DNA from: Tropicimonas sediminicola
GTDB lineage: Bacteria; Pseudomonadota; Alphaproteobacteria; Rhodobacterales; Rhodobacteraceae
NCBI RefSeq assembly: GCF_900188335.1
Contig: NZ_FZOY01000001.1
Location: 186,001-250,000, forward strand
Direction of reading: 5' to 3'
Length of the DNA: 64,000 nucleotides
Shown here: piece by piece, positions 16,605-25,277 of the stretch
Layout of the letters: every line of letters begins with the position of its first letter
How positions within the stretch are numbered: the stretch's first letter is position 1
Position numbers and translations under genes: made by a program
The notes under the pieces: generated by a model
Told to the model about the DNA's origin: nothing
The model's input: only the letters and a program-made list of their open reading frames with translations
Databases searched by the model: none

Positions 16605-17830
16605 CGACAGATATCGGACAACGTGCCGCCGCGATGCTCGCGGAGGCGGCGGAAATCTCGGAGCCGGGCCCGGGCGTGACCCGTCTGCCCTTTACTCCCG
16701 AACACGCGGACGCCAACGAGTTGATCGCGGGATGGATGCAAGCGGCGGGGCTGGAGACCTCCCGCGATGCCGCCGGAACGCTGATCGGTCGGCGGGAGGG
16801 CGCGGACCCCGGCGCGCCGGTTTTCCTGCTCGGCTCCCACCAGGATTCGGTGCGCGGCGGCGGCGCGTATGATGGGATCATGGGTGTGCTGTTGCCGATC
16901 CTTGCGCTGCAGGGGCTGCGCGACGAGCCGCTGCCCTTCGCCGTGGAGGTGCTCTGTTTTGCCGACGAGGAGGGCGTGCGGTTCCCGACCGCCCTGATCG
17001 GACCGCGGGCGCTGGCGGGCACGCTCGACAGCGCCGTGCTCGACATGACGGACCGTGCGGGCATCAGCCTGCGTGCGGCGCTGGAGGGCTTTGGCGATCC
17101 GGCGCGGATCGCCGCCATCGCGCGCGCGCCGCAGGGCGTCCTTGGCTACCTCGAAACCCATATCGAACAGGGTCCGGTGCTGGAGGCGGAGGATTTGCCG
17201 GTCGGCATCGTGACGGCGATTGCCGGGATCGAACGCCATGCCGTGACCATCACAGGACGTGCCGCGCATGCCGGCACCGCGCCGATGGGGCTCCGGCAGG
17301 ACGCGCTTTGCGCGGCGGCGGAGCTGGTTGCGGGTGTCGAGCGGATCTGCCGGGAGACCGAGAACGCGGTCGGCACGGTCGGCCAGCTCGACGTGCTGCC
17401 CAATGTCGTCAATGCCGTGCCGGCGGAGGTGACCGCGACGGTCGAGTTGAGGTCGGCGGAGGATGACGTCCGGGCCGAGGTGGCGGCGCGCATTGCGGGT
17501 GTCGCGCGGGAGGCGGCGGAGGCGCGTGGCTGCACGCTGCGGATGGAGCGGACCTACCAGCAGCCCGCCAAGGCCTGCGCGCCCGACCTGCAGGAGACGC
17601 TCGCAGCCGCGGTCGAGGCCGCGGGGATACGGCCGCTTCGGCTGATGTCGGGCGCGACGCATGACGCGTCCGCGATGGCCGATCTCTGCCCGATGGCGAT
17701 GCTCTTCGTGCGCTGCCGCGACGGCGTCAGCCATCATCCGGAGGAATACGCCGCGCCCGGGGACATGGGGCATGGCGTTGCCGTCCTGCAAGGCTTCCTG
17801 CGGAGACTGGCCGCGGAGGCGCGGGCATGA
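16601..17830 (+). CDS. M20-family amidohydrolase (allantoate/N-carbamoyl-amino-acid hydrolase type)
   Basis: A 409-residue metal-dependent amidase. Metal ligands are visible in GSHQDSV (near residue 77), the GAYDG Asp, the DEEGVRF Glu pair, HIEQGP and the terminal SHHPEEY His. The dimerisation insert contains AHAGTAPMGLRQDA, typical of the AllC/HyuC/beta-ureidopropionase group. These enzymes remove carbamoyl or formimino groups, and some relatives remove acyl groups. It is coupled on both sides by ATGA overlaps, between DUF1028 and an acetamidase/formamidase. Context suggests stepwise hydrolysis of an imported N-blocked amide; the substrate is not determined. Confidence 0.88.
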   Translation: MTTDIGQRAAAMLAEAAEISEPGPGVTRLPFTPEHADANELIAGWMQAAGLETSRDAAGTLIGRREGADPGAPVFLLGSHQDSVRGGGAYDGIMGVLLPILALQGLRDEPLPFAVEVLCFADEEGVRFPTALIGPRALAGTLDSAVLDMTDRAGISLRAALEGFGDPARIAAIARAPQGVLGYLETHIEQGPVLEAEDLPVGIVTAIAGIERHAVTITGRAAHAGTAPMGLRQDALCAAAELVAGVERICRETENAVGTVGQLDVLPNVVNAVPAEVTATVELRSAEDDVRAEVAARIAGVAREAAEARGCTLRMERTYQQPAKACAPDLQETLAAAVEAAGIRPLRLMSGATHDASAMADLCPMAMLFVRCRDGVSHHPEEYAAPGDMGHGVAVLQGFLRRLAAEARA

Positions 17831-18780
17831 GCCTTCCCGAGATCAGGACCCTGCATTCCTGCCACGCCCATTTCGGCTGGGACAGCGCCCTTGCGCCGGT
17901 GATGACGGTGACGCCCGGCGAGCGGGTCACCATCGCCTGCCGCGACGCCGGCGACGGGCAGGTGGACGCGGCGGCGACGCACGAGCTGATGGCGCGGCTC
18001 GATCCGCACAGGGCCAATCCGCTCACCGGGCCGATCCATGTGGACGGCGCGAAGCCCGGCGATGCGCTTGTCATTACGATCGAGGAATTCGCGCCCTCCG
18101 GCTTCGGCTGGACCGGTCTGATCCCCGGTTTCGGGTTGCTGGCCGACCAGTTCCCCGAACCGCGGCTGCACCTGTGGAACTACGACGTGTCCGGCAGTCG
18201 GCCGCTCGCCTTCAACGGTATCGCCGAGATTCCGCTCGCGCCCTTCATCGGCACCATCGGCACCGCGCCCGCCGCTCCGGGCCCGCATTCGGTGATCCCG
18301 CCCCGCCGGGTCGGCGGCAACATGGACATCCGCGACATGCGGGCGGGCACGGTGCTGTGGCTGCCGGTCGAGGTGGAGGGGGCGCTGCTCTCCGTTGGCG
18401 ATACCCATGCCGCCCAGGGAGACGGCGAGGTCTGCGGCACCGCCATCGAGAGCGCGATGGACGTATCGCTCAAGGTCGACCTGCTGCCCGGCGGCGCACC
18501 CCGCTTCCCGCGCTACCAGACATCCGGCCCCCGCCCGGGCGCGCTGGAGCGCGACGGCGTGGTCGCGACGACGGGAATCGGGCCGGACCTGATGGCTGCC
18601 TGCCGCGACGCGGTTTCGGGCATGATCGACCATCTGTCCCGCAGCATGCCTGCGGAGGATGCCTACATGCTGTGCTCCGTCGCGGCGGATCTGCGTGTCA
18701 GCGAGATCGTGGATGCACCGAATTGGGTGGTTTCCTGCGCAATTCCGCGCGTCCTGTTCGTCGACCGTGCATCCGTTTGA
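17827..18780 (+). CDS. Acetamidase/formamidase family protein
   Basis: A 317-residue member of the FmdA/AmdA family, which hydrolyses short-chain amides to ammonia and carboxylate. Diagnostic segments are PLTGPIHVDGAKPGD, the PRRVGGNMDIRD motif and LSVGDTHAAQGDGEVCGTAIE, the last carrying metal-site Asp/His residues. It is translationally coupled to the M20 gene. Sixty bases separate its stop from asnO on the same strand, so read-through into the NAGGN genes is possible. It may remove a terminal carboxamide or use formamide produced upstream; both ideas are inference. Confidence 0.9.
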   Translation: MSLPEIRTLHSCHAHFGWDSALAPVMTVTPGERVTIACRDAGDGQVDAAATHELMARLDPHRANPLTGPIHVDGAKPGDALVITIEEFAPSGFGWTGLIPGFGLLADQFPEPRLHLWNYDVSGSRPLAFNGIAEIPLAPFIGTIGTAPAAPGPHSVIPPRRVGGNMDIRDMRAGTVLWLPVEVEGALLSVGDTHAAQGDGEVCGTAIESAMDVSLKVDLLPGGAPRFPRYQTSGPRPGALERDGVVATTGIGPDLMAACRDAVSGMIDHLSRSMPAEDAYMLCSVAADLRVSEIVDAPNWVVSCAIPRVLFVDRASV

Positions 18781-18840
18781 CCTGCGCAGGGAGGCTGATT
18801 AGGTTCCGCTTCAATAGCAAAGACATGGAAGGAATTTATT

Positions 18841-20625
18841 GTGTGCGGCATTTGCGGCGAGATTACCTTTGACGGAAGCCCGGCGAGGGTCGATGCCGTG
18901 GCCACGATGGCCGATTGCATGGCGCCCCGCGGCCCGGACAGTGCCGGCGTGGTGGCCCGCGGAGACTGGGCCTTCGGCCACCGCCGCCTGCGGATCATCG
19001 ATCTGAGCGAGGCCGGAGCGCAGCCGCTGGTCGATACCCATCTCGGCCTGACCATCGTGTTCAACGGCTGCATCTACAACTATCCCGAACTGCGCGCCGA
19101 GCTGGAAGGCAAGGGCCACAGCTTCGCCTCCCATTCCGACACCGAGGTCATCCTGAAGGCCTGGGCGCAATGGGGCGCCGATGCGATCCCGCGCTTCAAC
19201 GGCATGTTCGCCTTCGCGATCCGCGAGCGCGAGAGCGGGCGGACGATCTTCGTGCGCGACCGGTTCGGGATCAAGCCGCTCTACTACGCCGAGACCGGCA
19301 AGGGCCTACGCTTTGCCTCGACCCTGCCGGCGCTGGTGCGTGCGGGTGGCATCGATACGTCGATCGACCGGGTGGCGCTGCACCACTACATGACCTGGCA
19401 CGCGGTTGTGCCGGCCCCGCGGACCATCCTCGCCGGCGTGCGCAAGCTGCCGCCGGCGACGATCCGTATCCTCGAGGCCGACGGCCGCGTTGTCTCCGAG
19501 CAGCGTTACTGGACCCCGAGTTTCGAGCGCAGCCCCGAGGATGCGTCCCGGAGCGAAGCGGATTGGGAAGAGATGTTGCTGGAGCAGCTCCGCAGGTCCG
19601 TCCGCCGTCGCATGGTGGCCGACGTCCCGGTGGGCGTGCTGCTCTCCGGCGGGGTCGACAGCTCGCTGATCGTGGGCCTTCTGGCCGAGGAAGGGCAGAA
19701 GGATCTCGCCACCTACTCGATCGGCTTCGAGGAAGCCCACGGCGAGAAGGGCGACGAGTTCAAGTATTCCGACCTGATCGCCGCGCATTACGGGACCAAT
19801 CATCACAAGCTGATGATCCCCTCGACGGAGATGCGGGAAAACCTGCCCCACGCCATCGCGGCGATGTCCGAGCCGATGGTCTCCTACGACAACATCGGCT
19901 TCTACCTGCTGTCCCGCGAGGTCTCCAAGACGATCAAGGTTGTGCAATCCGGGCAGGGGGCCGACGAGGTGTTCGGCGGCTATCACTGGTATCCGCCGCT
20001 TGCCGACGCCAACGACCCGGTGTCGGCCTATGCCGAGGCCTTTTTCGACCGTACCCACGCCCGGCTCGCGACGCATCTTGCGCCCGAGTACATGGCCGAC
20101 AAGGACGAGAGCCTCGCCTTCGTCGAGGCGCATTTCGCCCAGCCCGGAGCCGACGATCCAGTCGACAAGGCGCTGCGGCAGGATACCAACGTGATGCTGG
20201 TCGACGATCCGGTGAAGCGGGTCGACAACATGACCATGGCCTGGGGCCTGGAGGCGCGGGTGCCGTTTCTCGATCACGAGGTCGTCGAACTGGCCGGGCG
20301 GATGCCGGCGTCGCTGAAACTGGCCCACGGCGGCAAGGGCGTCCTGAAGCAGACCGCGCGCAAGGTGATCCCGAGTGCGGTCATCGACCGGCCGAAAGGG
20401 TATTTCCCGGTGCCGGCGTTAAAATACATCGAAGGCCCCTATCTCGACATGGTGCGCGGTGCGCTCACCAACGAGGCGGCGCGCAGCCGCGGGATTTTCC
20501 GTCAGGATTACCTCGAGACGCTCTTCGCCAACCCCAAGGAGCACATCACCCGCCTGCGCGGGTCCGAGCTCTGGCAGGTGGCGATGCTGGAGCTGTGGCT
20601 GCAAGCGCAGGGGATCGGCGAATGA
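18841..20625 (+). CDS. asnO: N-acetylglutaminylglutamine amidotransferase (AsnB-like)
   Basis: A class-II glutamine amidotransferase of 594 residues. It starts at GTG 18841, so that Cys2 (MCGICGE) becomes the exposed nucleophile. The N-terminal glutaminase domain has RGPDS, FNGCIYNY and a DTEV loop. The synthetase domain has the PP-loop SGGVDSS at residues 269-275 and SGQGADEVFGGY. It belongs to the asparagine-synthetase-like subgroup that amidates the C terminus of the dipeptide in NAGGN synthesis, an osmoprotectant studied in Sinorhizobium and Pseudomonas. The stop overlaps the ngg start, giving a two-gene unit. It differs from asnB in that its partner is the GNAT/ATP-grasp gene. Confidence 0.9.
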   Translation: MCGICGEITFDGSPARVDAVATMADCMAPRGPDSAGVVARGDWAFGHRRLRIIDLSEAGAQPLVDTHLGLTIVFNGCIYNYPELRAELEGKGHSFASHSDTEVILKAWAQWGADAIPRFNGMFAFAIRERESGRTIFVRDRFGIKPLYYAETGKGLRFASTLPALVRAGGIDTSIDRVALHHYMTWHAVVPAPRTILAGVRKLPPATIRILEADGRVVSEQRYWTPSFERSPEDASRSEADWEEMLLEQLRRSVRRRMVADVPVGVLLSGGVDSSLIVGLLAEEGQKDLATYSIGFEEAHGEKGDEFKYSDLIAAHYGTNHHKLMIPSTEMRENLPHAIAAMSEPMVSYDNIGFYLLSREVSKTIKVVQSGQGADEVFGGYHWYPPLADANDPVSAYAEAFFDRTHARLATHLAPEYMADKDESLAFVEAHFAQPGADDPVDKALRQDTNVMLVDDPVKRVDNMTMAWGLEARVPFLDHEVVELAGRMPASLKLAHGGKGVLKQTARKVIPSAVIDRPKGYFPVPALKYIEGPYLDMVRGALTNEAARSRGIFRQDYLETLFANPKEHITRLRGSELWQVAMLELWLQAQGIGE

Positions 20626-22322
20626 GCGACAGCGCCGTGACCGGCCCGACGCCGGAGTCGAGTATCGATTGCGGCTGGGGCCGGCTGATCTTCGGCAACA
20701 CCTTTGCCGATCCCAAGGTCCTGGCCGAGACCCTGTCGGCGGAGCGGCACACCCGCCGCGACATCGCCTTTTACGTCCGCGATCCCCAGGTCGTGCTCGC
20801 AGAGGCGCCGCAGGAGCTGTTCCTCGATCCGTCCATCTCCTTCCGGCTGGACCTGAAGGGCCAGGACACGGACGGCCCGCGGCTCGCCAATGTCTCGATC
20901 CGGCGGCTGACCACCGAGATGGACGCGGACGCGATCAACACGATCTACGCCGCCCATGGCATGGTGGAGGTGCCGTCGCATTTCTTCTGGTCGAACCGCG
21001 ATGCGCGGGCGATCACCGTTCTGGTCGCCGAGGAGGACGACACCGGGGCCATCCTCGGCACGGTGATGGGCGTCGACCACAAGCTGGCCTGCAACGACCC
21101 CGACCACGGCTCCTCGCTGTGGTGCCTCGCGGTTTCGCCCCACGCGCGCTATCCCGGGATCGGCCAGGCGCTCGTGCTGCGTCTCGCCGAGGAGTTCCGC
21201 GCGCGCGGCGCCACGACGATGGATCTCTCGGTTCTGCACGACAACAACGAGGCGATGAAGCTCTATGAAAAGCTGGGGTTCAGGCGGTTTCAGGCCTTCA
21301 CCGTCAAGCGCAAGAACCCGATCAACGAGCCGCTGTTCGTGGGCGAGACCGAGGCCGAGGGGCTCAATCCCTACGCCAAGATCATCGTCAAGGAAGCGCG
21401 CCGCCGCGGCATCTTCGTCGAGGTGATTGACGCGGAGGCCGGGCTGTTCGAGCTGCAGATGGGCGGCCGGCGGATCCGCTGCCGCGAGGCGCTGAGCGAG
21501 CTGACGACCGCGGTCGCCATGTCCATCTGCGACGACAAGCGCGTTACCCGGCGGATCGTGTCGGAGGCCGGGGTCAAGGTCGCCGAGCAGGCGAAGGAGG
21601 ACAGCCCCGAGGCGCGCGCCGCCTTCCTCAAGGAGCACGGCGCCCTGGTGGTCAAGCCGGCCCGGGGCGAGATGGGCGACGGCGTTTCCGTCGACCTGCG
21701 CACATCCGAGGAGGTGGAGGCCGCGGTGGAGCGGGCCCGTGGCGTCTGCAGCGACATCATCGTCGAAAGCTATCTCGAGGGCGACGACCTGCGCCTCGTG
21801 GTGATCGACTACAAGGTCGTCGCGGCCGCCATTCGCCGCCGGCCGAGGATCACCGGCGACGGCAAGCACACCGCACGTGACCTGATCGAGGCCCAGAGCC
21901 GCCGTCGCGCGGCACAGACCGGCGGAGAAAGCACGATCCCGCTGGATGCGGAAACCGAGCGCTGTCTGGCGATGGCGGGCTACGGCTTCGATGACGTGGT
22001 GCCGGCCGGCACCGAGGTGACCGTTCGCAAGACGGCCAACCTGCACACCGGCGGCGTGATCATCGACGTGACCGGCGAAACCCATCCGCAGCTGATCGAC
22101 GCCGCGATCCGCTGCGCTCGCGCCATCGGCATCCCGGTGACCGGCATCGACTTCATCGTCAAGAGCCCGCGGCGGCCCGAGTATATCTTCATCGAGGCCA
22201 ATGAACGCCCGGGCCTCGCCAACCATGAGCCCCAGCCTACGGCGCAGCGCTTCGTCGACCTGCTGTTCCCGATGACCGTCGCCACCGAGGCCTCCCAGGT
22301 CTCCCAGACGCCGCCCGAGTGA
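20622..22322 (+). CDS. ngg: N-acetylglutaminylglutamine synthetase (GNAT plus ATP-grasp)
   Basis: A bifunctional protein of 566 residues. An N-terminal GNAT acetyltransferase domain (about residues 90-225, with VSPHARYPGIGQALVLRLAE as the acetyl-CoA loop and DNNEAMKLYEKLGF) is fused to a C-terminal ATP-grasp ligase (about 290-540, with VVKPARGEMGDGV, RLVVIDYKVVAA and FIEANERPG). It would acetylate glutamine and join the two glutamines, after which AsnO amidates the product. It is coupled to asnO by an ATGA overlap. Expression of this pathway in other bacteria rises with salt; no osmotic promoter can be assigned here. Confidence 0.9.
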   Translation: MSDSAVTGPTPESSIDCGWGRLIFGNTFADPKVLAETLSAERHTRRDIAFYVRDPQVVLAEAPQELFLDPSISFRLDLKGQDTDGPRLANVSIRRLTTEMDADAINTIYAAHGMVEVPSHFFWSNRDARAITVLVAEEDDTGAILGTVMGVDHKLACNDPDHGSSLWCLAVSPHARYPGIGQALVLRLAEEFRARGATTMDLSVLHDNNEAMKLYEKLGFRRFQAFTVKRKNPINEPLFVGETEAEGLNPYAKIIVKEARRRGIFVEVIDAEAGLFELQMGGRRIRCREALSELTTAVAMSICDDKRVTRRIVSEAGVKVAEQAKEDSPEARAAFLKEHGALVVKPARGEMGDGVSVDLRTSEEVEAAVERARGVCSDIIVESYLEGDDLRLVVIDYKVVAAAIRRRPRITGDGKHTARDLIEAQSRRRAAQTGGESTIPLDAETERCLAMAGYGFDDVVPAGTEVTVRKTANLHTGGVIIDVTGETHPQLIDAAIRCARAIGIPVTGIDFIVKSPRRPEYIFIEANERPGLANHEPQPTAQRFVDLLFPMTVATEASQVSQTPPE

Positions 22323-22330
22323 AGGTAGCC

Positions 22331-22354
22331 TGCCGCGCCACCCGTGGCGCGGCA
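22331..22354 (+). terminator. Strong hairpin after ngg, probable operon end
   Basis: TGCCGCGCCA and TGGCGCGGCA form a perfect 10-bp stem around a CCCG loop, nine bases after the ngg stop. The T tract is missing (TACCGAG follows), so it may act with Rho or as a 3'-end stabiliser. Confidence 0.55.
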
Positions 22355-22446
22355 TACCGAGCTCTGCGCCGGACCCGCAGTTTTTTCGCGGCGCGATTGG
22401 ACAGACGGAAAAACGGCCCCAATTCCTCCGCGAAGGAGGATTTGTG

Positions 22447-23421
22447 ATGCCCGACATCGACATTGCGATCATCGGCGCCGGGCTGGCGGGTCTGGCCTGC
22501 GCGCGTGCGCTCACGGATGCTGGCGCGGGGGTTGTTGTTCTGGAAAAGTCGCGCGGCGTTGGCGGCCGGCTTGCCACGCGGCGCGCGGAGGGCGGCCTGC
22601 AGTTCGATCACGGCGCCCAGTTCGTCACCAGCCGGCAGCCCGGCTTTGCCTCCATCCTGCACGAGACCGGCTGCGCCAAACGGGCGGCCGAATGGGAGGA
22701 CGGATCCGGTGCCGGCCATGTCGTCGGCGTGCCCGGCATGAACGCGCTCGCCAAGCACCTGGCGAGCGGACTCGACATCTGGACCGGGGTCCATGCGCGC
22801 CGGGTGGAGCCCGCTTCGGTGGGCTGGTCGATCGTGACGGAAATGGGCGAGTGGCGCTGCAACAAGCTGGTCCTGACCGCGCCGGCCCCGCAGGCGATGG
22901 CGCTGCTCGGCGAGGACCATCCCCTGGCCGAAGACCTGGCGGCGGTCCGGATGGCGCCCTGCCTCGCGCTGATGGCAGCCTTCGAGCCCGGCGCCCCGCG
23001 CCCGTTTCCCGCCCGCCGCGACCCGCAAGACGCGCTCGCGTGGATCGCGCGGGACGGGTCCAAGCCCGGTCGCGGCGATGCCGAGACCTGGGTCGCCCAT
23101 GCCTCGCCCGAATGGAGCGCGGAGCATCTGGAGCGCAGCTTCGAGGACATCGCGGCGCGGATGCTGCCGATGCTGTGCGAGCGGATCGGTGCCGATCCCG
23201 GCACGGCCATCCACGCGGTGGCGCATCGCTGGCGCTACGCGTTGGTGACCACCCCGCTGGGCCGCAGCTTCGCCCGCGACGCCTCCGCCACGCTTTACGC
23301 GGGCGGTGACTGGTGCCTCGGCCCTCGGGCGGAAGCAGCCTGGGAAAGCGGGACGGCCATCGCGGAGGATATCCTCGGCGCGGCCGCGCTGCGGACGTCG
23401 GCAGGCGGCTGGTCGCTCTGA
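22447..23421 (+). CDS. Renalase-like FAD-dependent oxidoreductase
   Basis: A 324-residue flavoprotein. The N-terminal dinucleotide-binding motif IAIIGAGLAGLACARAL is followed by VVVLEKSRGVGGRLATRR and DHGAQF. The C terminus has the second FAD-contact region (YAGGDWCLGPRAEAAWESG). This pattern matches the renalase/photolyase-neighbour group of the amine-oxidase superfamily. The ATG at 22447 is chosen over GTG 22444 because AAGGAGGA then sits at better spacing. It lies 23 bases upstream of a photolyase gene, a recurrent pairing that suggests a shared stress response or flavin link. The substrate is unknown; oxidation of abnormal dihydronicotinamide isomers, as in renalase, is one possibility. 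Confidence 0.85.
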   Translation: MPDIDIAIIGAGLAGLACARALTDAGAGVVVLEKSRGVGGRLATRRAEGGLQFDHGAQFVTSRQPGFASILHETGCAKRAAEWEDGSGAGHVVGVPGMNALAKHLASGLDIWTGVHARRVEPASVGWSIVTEMGEWRCNKLVLTAPAPQAMALLGEDHPLAEDLAAVRMAPCLALMAAFEPGAPRPFPARRDPQDALAWIARDGSKPGRGDAETWVAHASPEWSAEHLERSFEDIAARMLPMLCERIGADPGTAIHAVAHRWRYALVTTPLGRSFARDASATLYAGGDWCLGPRAEAAWESGTAIAEDILGAAALRTSAGGWSL

Positions 23422-23444
23422 AGGCAGGCGCTATCTCTGCGCAC

Positions 23445-25001
23445 ATGAACAATCGCGACAGGAAATCAGGCTCCACCGGGCTGCAGGTCATGTGGTTCAA
23501 GCGCGACCTCCGCGTGCAGGACAATGCCGCGCTGTCGGCGGCCGCTGCCGCCGGACCGGTGCTGCCGCTTTATGTTGTCGAGCCCGAGCTCTGGCGGCAG
23601 CCGGAGGCGTCCGGGCGGCATTGGGCGTTCCTTGCCGAGTGCCTGGAGGGGCTGTCGGAGGATCTTGCGCGGCTGGGCCAGCCTCTGGTTGTTCGCACCG
23701 GGGACATCGTGGACGTGCTTGCGGCGATCGATGCCCGTCACGGAATCGCCGCGCTGTATTCCCACGAGGAGACCGGCGGTGCCTGGACCTTCGCCCGCGA
23801 CCGGCGCGTCGCGGTCTGGTGCAGGGCGCAGGGGATCGCCTGGAACGAGTTTCGGCAGCACGGTGTCGAGCGCGGGCGGAGCACGCGCGATGGCTGGGCG
23901 GCGAGGTGGGACGCCCAGATGCGCGGCCCGCTGGTCCCGGAAGTCGCGCTTGGGCCTTTGGACGGCATCGACCCTGGCGGCATCCCGCGTGCCTCCGATC
24001 TGGGCCTCGCCGCCGATCCCTGTCCGGGGCGGCAGGCGGGCGGGCGCGCTGCGGGGCTGGAACGGCTCGACAGTTTCCTGACCCGGCGCGGCATCGGTTA
24101 CAGGCGCGAGATGTCGAGCCCGGTGACCGGGGCCCGCGCCTGCTCCCGCCTCTCGCCGCATATCGCCTTGGGCACCCTCTCTCTGCGCGAGATCACGCAG
24201 GCCACATGGGCACGTCAGCGCGACGTCGCATCGGCCGGTCCGGAGGGGCGCGACTGGCGGCCGTCGCTCAGCTCTTTCACGGGTCGGCTGCACTGGCATT
24301 GCCATTTCATCCAGAAGCTCGAGGACCGGCCGGATCTCGAGACTGTGAACATGCACCGCGCCTACGACGATCTGCGCCCCTCGGAGCCCGATACCGCGCG
24401 CCTTGACGCCTGGAGCAAGGGCGAAACCGGGTTGCCGTTCGTCGACGCCTGCATGCGGGCGCTGCTGGCCACGGGCTGGCTGAACTTCCGCATGCGGGCG
24501 ATGCTGATGGCGGTGGCGAGCTATCATCTGTGGCTCGACTGGCGCGCGCCGGGGCTGCACCTGGCGCGGTGCTTCACCGATTACGAGCCGGGTATCCACT
24601 GGCCGCAGGTGCAGATGCAGTCCGGCACAACGGGGATCAACACGCACCGGATCTACAACCCGGTCAAGCAGGGCAAGGATCAGGATCCACAGGGAAAATT
24701 CGTGCGAAAATGGGTGCCGGAACTTCGCGACATTCCCGACCGCCACATCCAGGAGCCCTGGCTGGCGGAGAATGCGGGGGCGGTGCTTGGGCGACGCTAT
24801 CCGTTCCCGATCCTCGATCACCTGGAGGCGGCGCGTCTCGCTCGCCAGAAGGTTTGGGCGGTGCGCAAATCGCCGGGCTTTCGGGACGAGGCCGCGGGGC
24901 TGGCGGCGAAGCACGGTAGCCGAAAGAGACCTCGGCGCCGCGCCGGCAGCCGGGCGACGGCCCAGATGTCGCTGCCCTTCGCGGGGCCCGACGGACCATG
25001 A
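23445..25001 (+). CDS. DNA photolyase/cryptochrome family protein
   Basis: A flavoprotein of 518 residues from ATG 23445, where the protein starts MNNRDRKSG and leads into [17 protein letters not shown]. The N-terminal antenna-binding domain spans about 1-180. The C-terminal FAD domain contains [44 protein letters not shown] and [21 protein letters not shown]. No CxxC cluster is present, so it is not the iron-sulphur bacterial type. It would repair UV-induced pyrimidine dimers in light, or act as a photoreceptor. The C-terminal 30 residues are basic. Its stop overlaps the DUF2256 start. Confidence 0.88.
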   Translation: MNNRDRKSGSTGLQVMWFKRDLRVQDNAALSAAAAAGPVLPLYVVEPELWRQPEASGRHWAFLAECLEGLSEDLARLGQPLVVRTGDIVDVLAAIDARHGIAALYSHEETGGAWTFARDRRVAVWCRAQGIAWNEFRQHGVERGRSTRDGWAARWDAQMRGPLVPEVALGPLDGIDPGGIPRASDLGLAADPCPGRQAGGRAAGLERLDSFLTRRGIGYRREMSSPVTGARACSRLSPHIALGTLSLREITQATWARQRDVASAGPEGRDWRPSLSSFTGRLHWHCHFIQKLEDRPDLETVNMHRAYDDLRPSEPDTARLDAWSKGETGLPFVDACMRALLATGWLNFRMRAMLMAVASYHLWLDWRAPGLHLARCFTDYEPGIHWPQVQMQSGTTGINTHRIYNPVKQGKDQDPQGKFVRKWVPELRDIPDRHIQEPWLAENAGAVLGRRYPFPILDHLEAARLARQKVWAVRKSPGFRDEAAGLAAKHGSRKRPRRRAGSRATAQMSLPFAGPDGP

Positions 25002-25144
25002 AGGCGAAACGCTACCTGCCCAGCAAGATCTGCGCGCACTGCGGACGCCCGTTCACCTGGCGCAAGAAGTGGCGTCGGGATTGGGACGCGGTGCGTTATT
25101 GCTCGGCGCGGTGCCGAAAGGAGCGGAGACGTGTTGGACCATGA
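24998..25144 (+). CDS. DUF2256 small zinc-ribbon-like protein
   Basis: A 48-residue basic protein beginning [21 protein letters not shown]. It has two Cys pairs, CAHC (near residue 12) and YCSARC (near residue 38), separated by [11 protein letters not shown], which is the DUF2256 signature. It is probably a small zinc-binding, nucleic-acid-associated protein of unknown function. The start overlaps the photolyase stop (ATGA), which supports real translation and a shared transcript. DUF2256 genes are commonly found beside photolyase genes. Confidence 0.85.
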   Translation: MKAKRYLPSKICAHCGRPFTWRKKWRRDWDAVRYCSARCRKERRRVGP

Positions 25145-25277
25145 GGGGGCGTTTTCCTTCGCAGATCGCCGTTGGCGGCGTAGACTGTGGCTGTGACAGC
25201 CGGCTCGGATATTTGGGGTCGGGCCGCTCCTTGATCGCCCGCCTGGCAATGGCATCCCGCAGCAGGAGGATACGCAG

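Noticed and set aside
18915-20621. A possible 5' extension of ngg through asnO in another frame
   Set aside because: The extension is an Arg-rich shadow of asnO; the real ngg start is ATG 20622, overlapping the asnO stop.
18841-20625. Ordinary asparagine synthetase asnB
   Set aside because: It is coupled to the GNAT/ATP-grasp synthetase ngg, which is diagnostic of the NAGGN pathway.
23445-25001. Iron-sulphur bacterial photolyase/cryptochrome (PhrB/CryB type)
   Set aside because: The required C-terminal cysteine set with a CxxC pair is absent.
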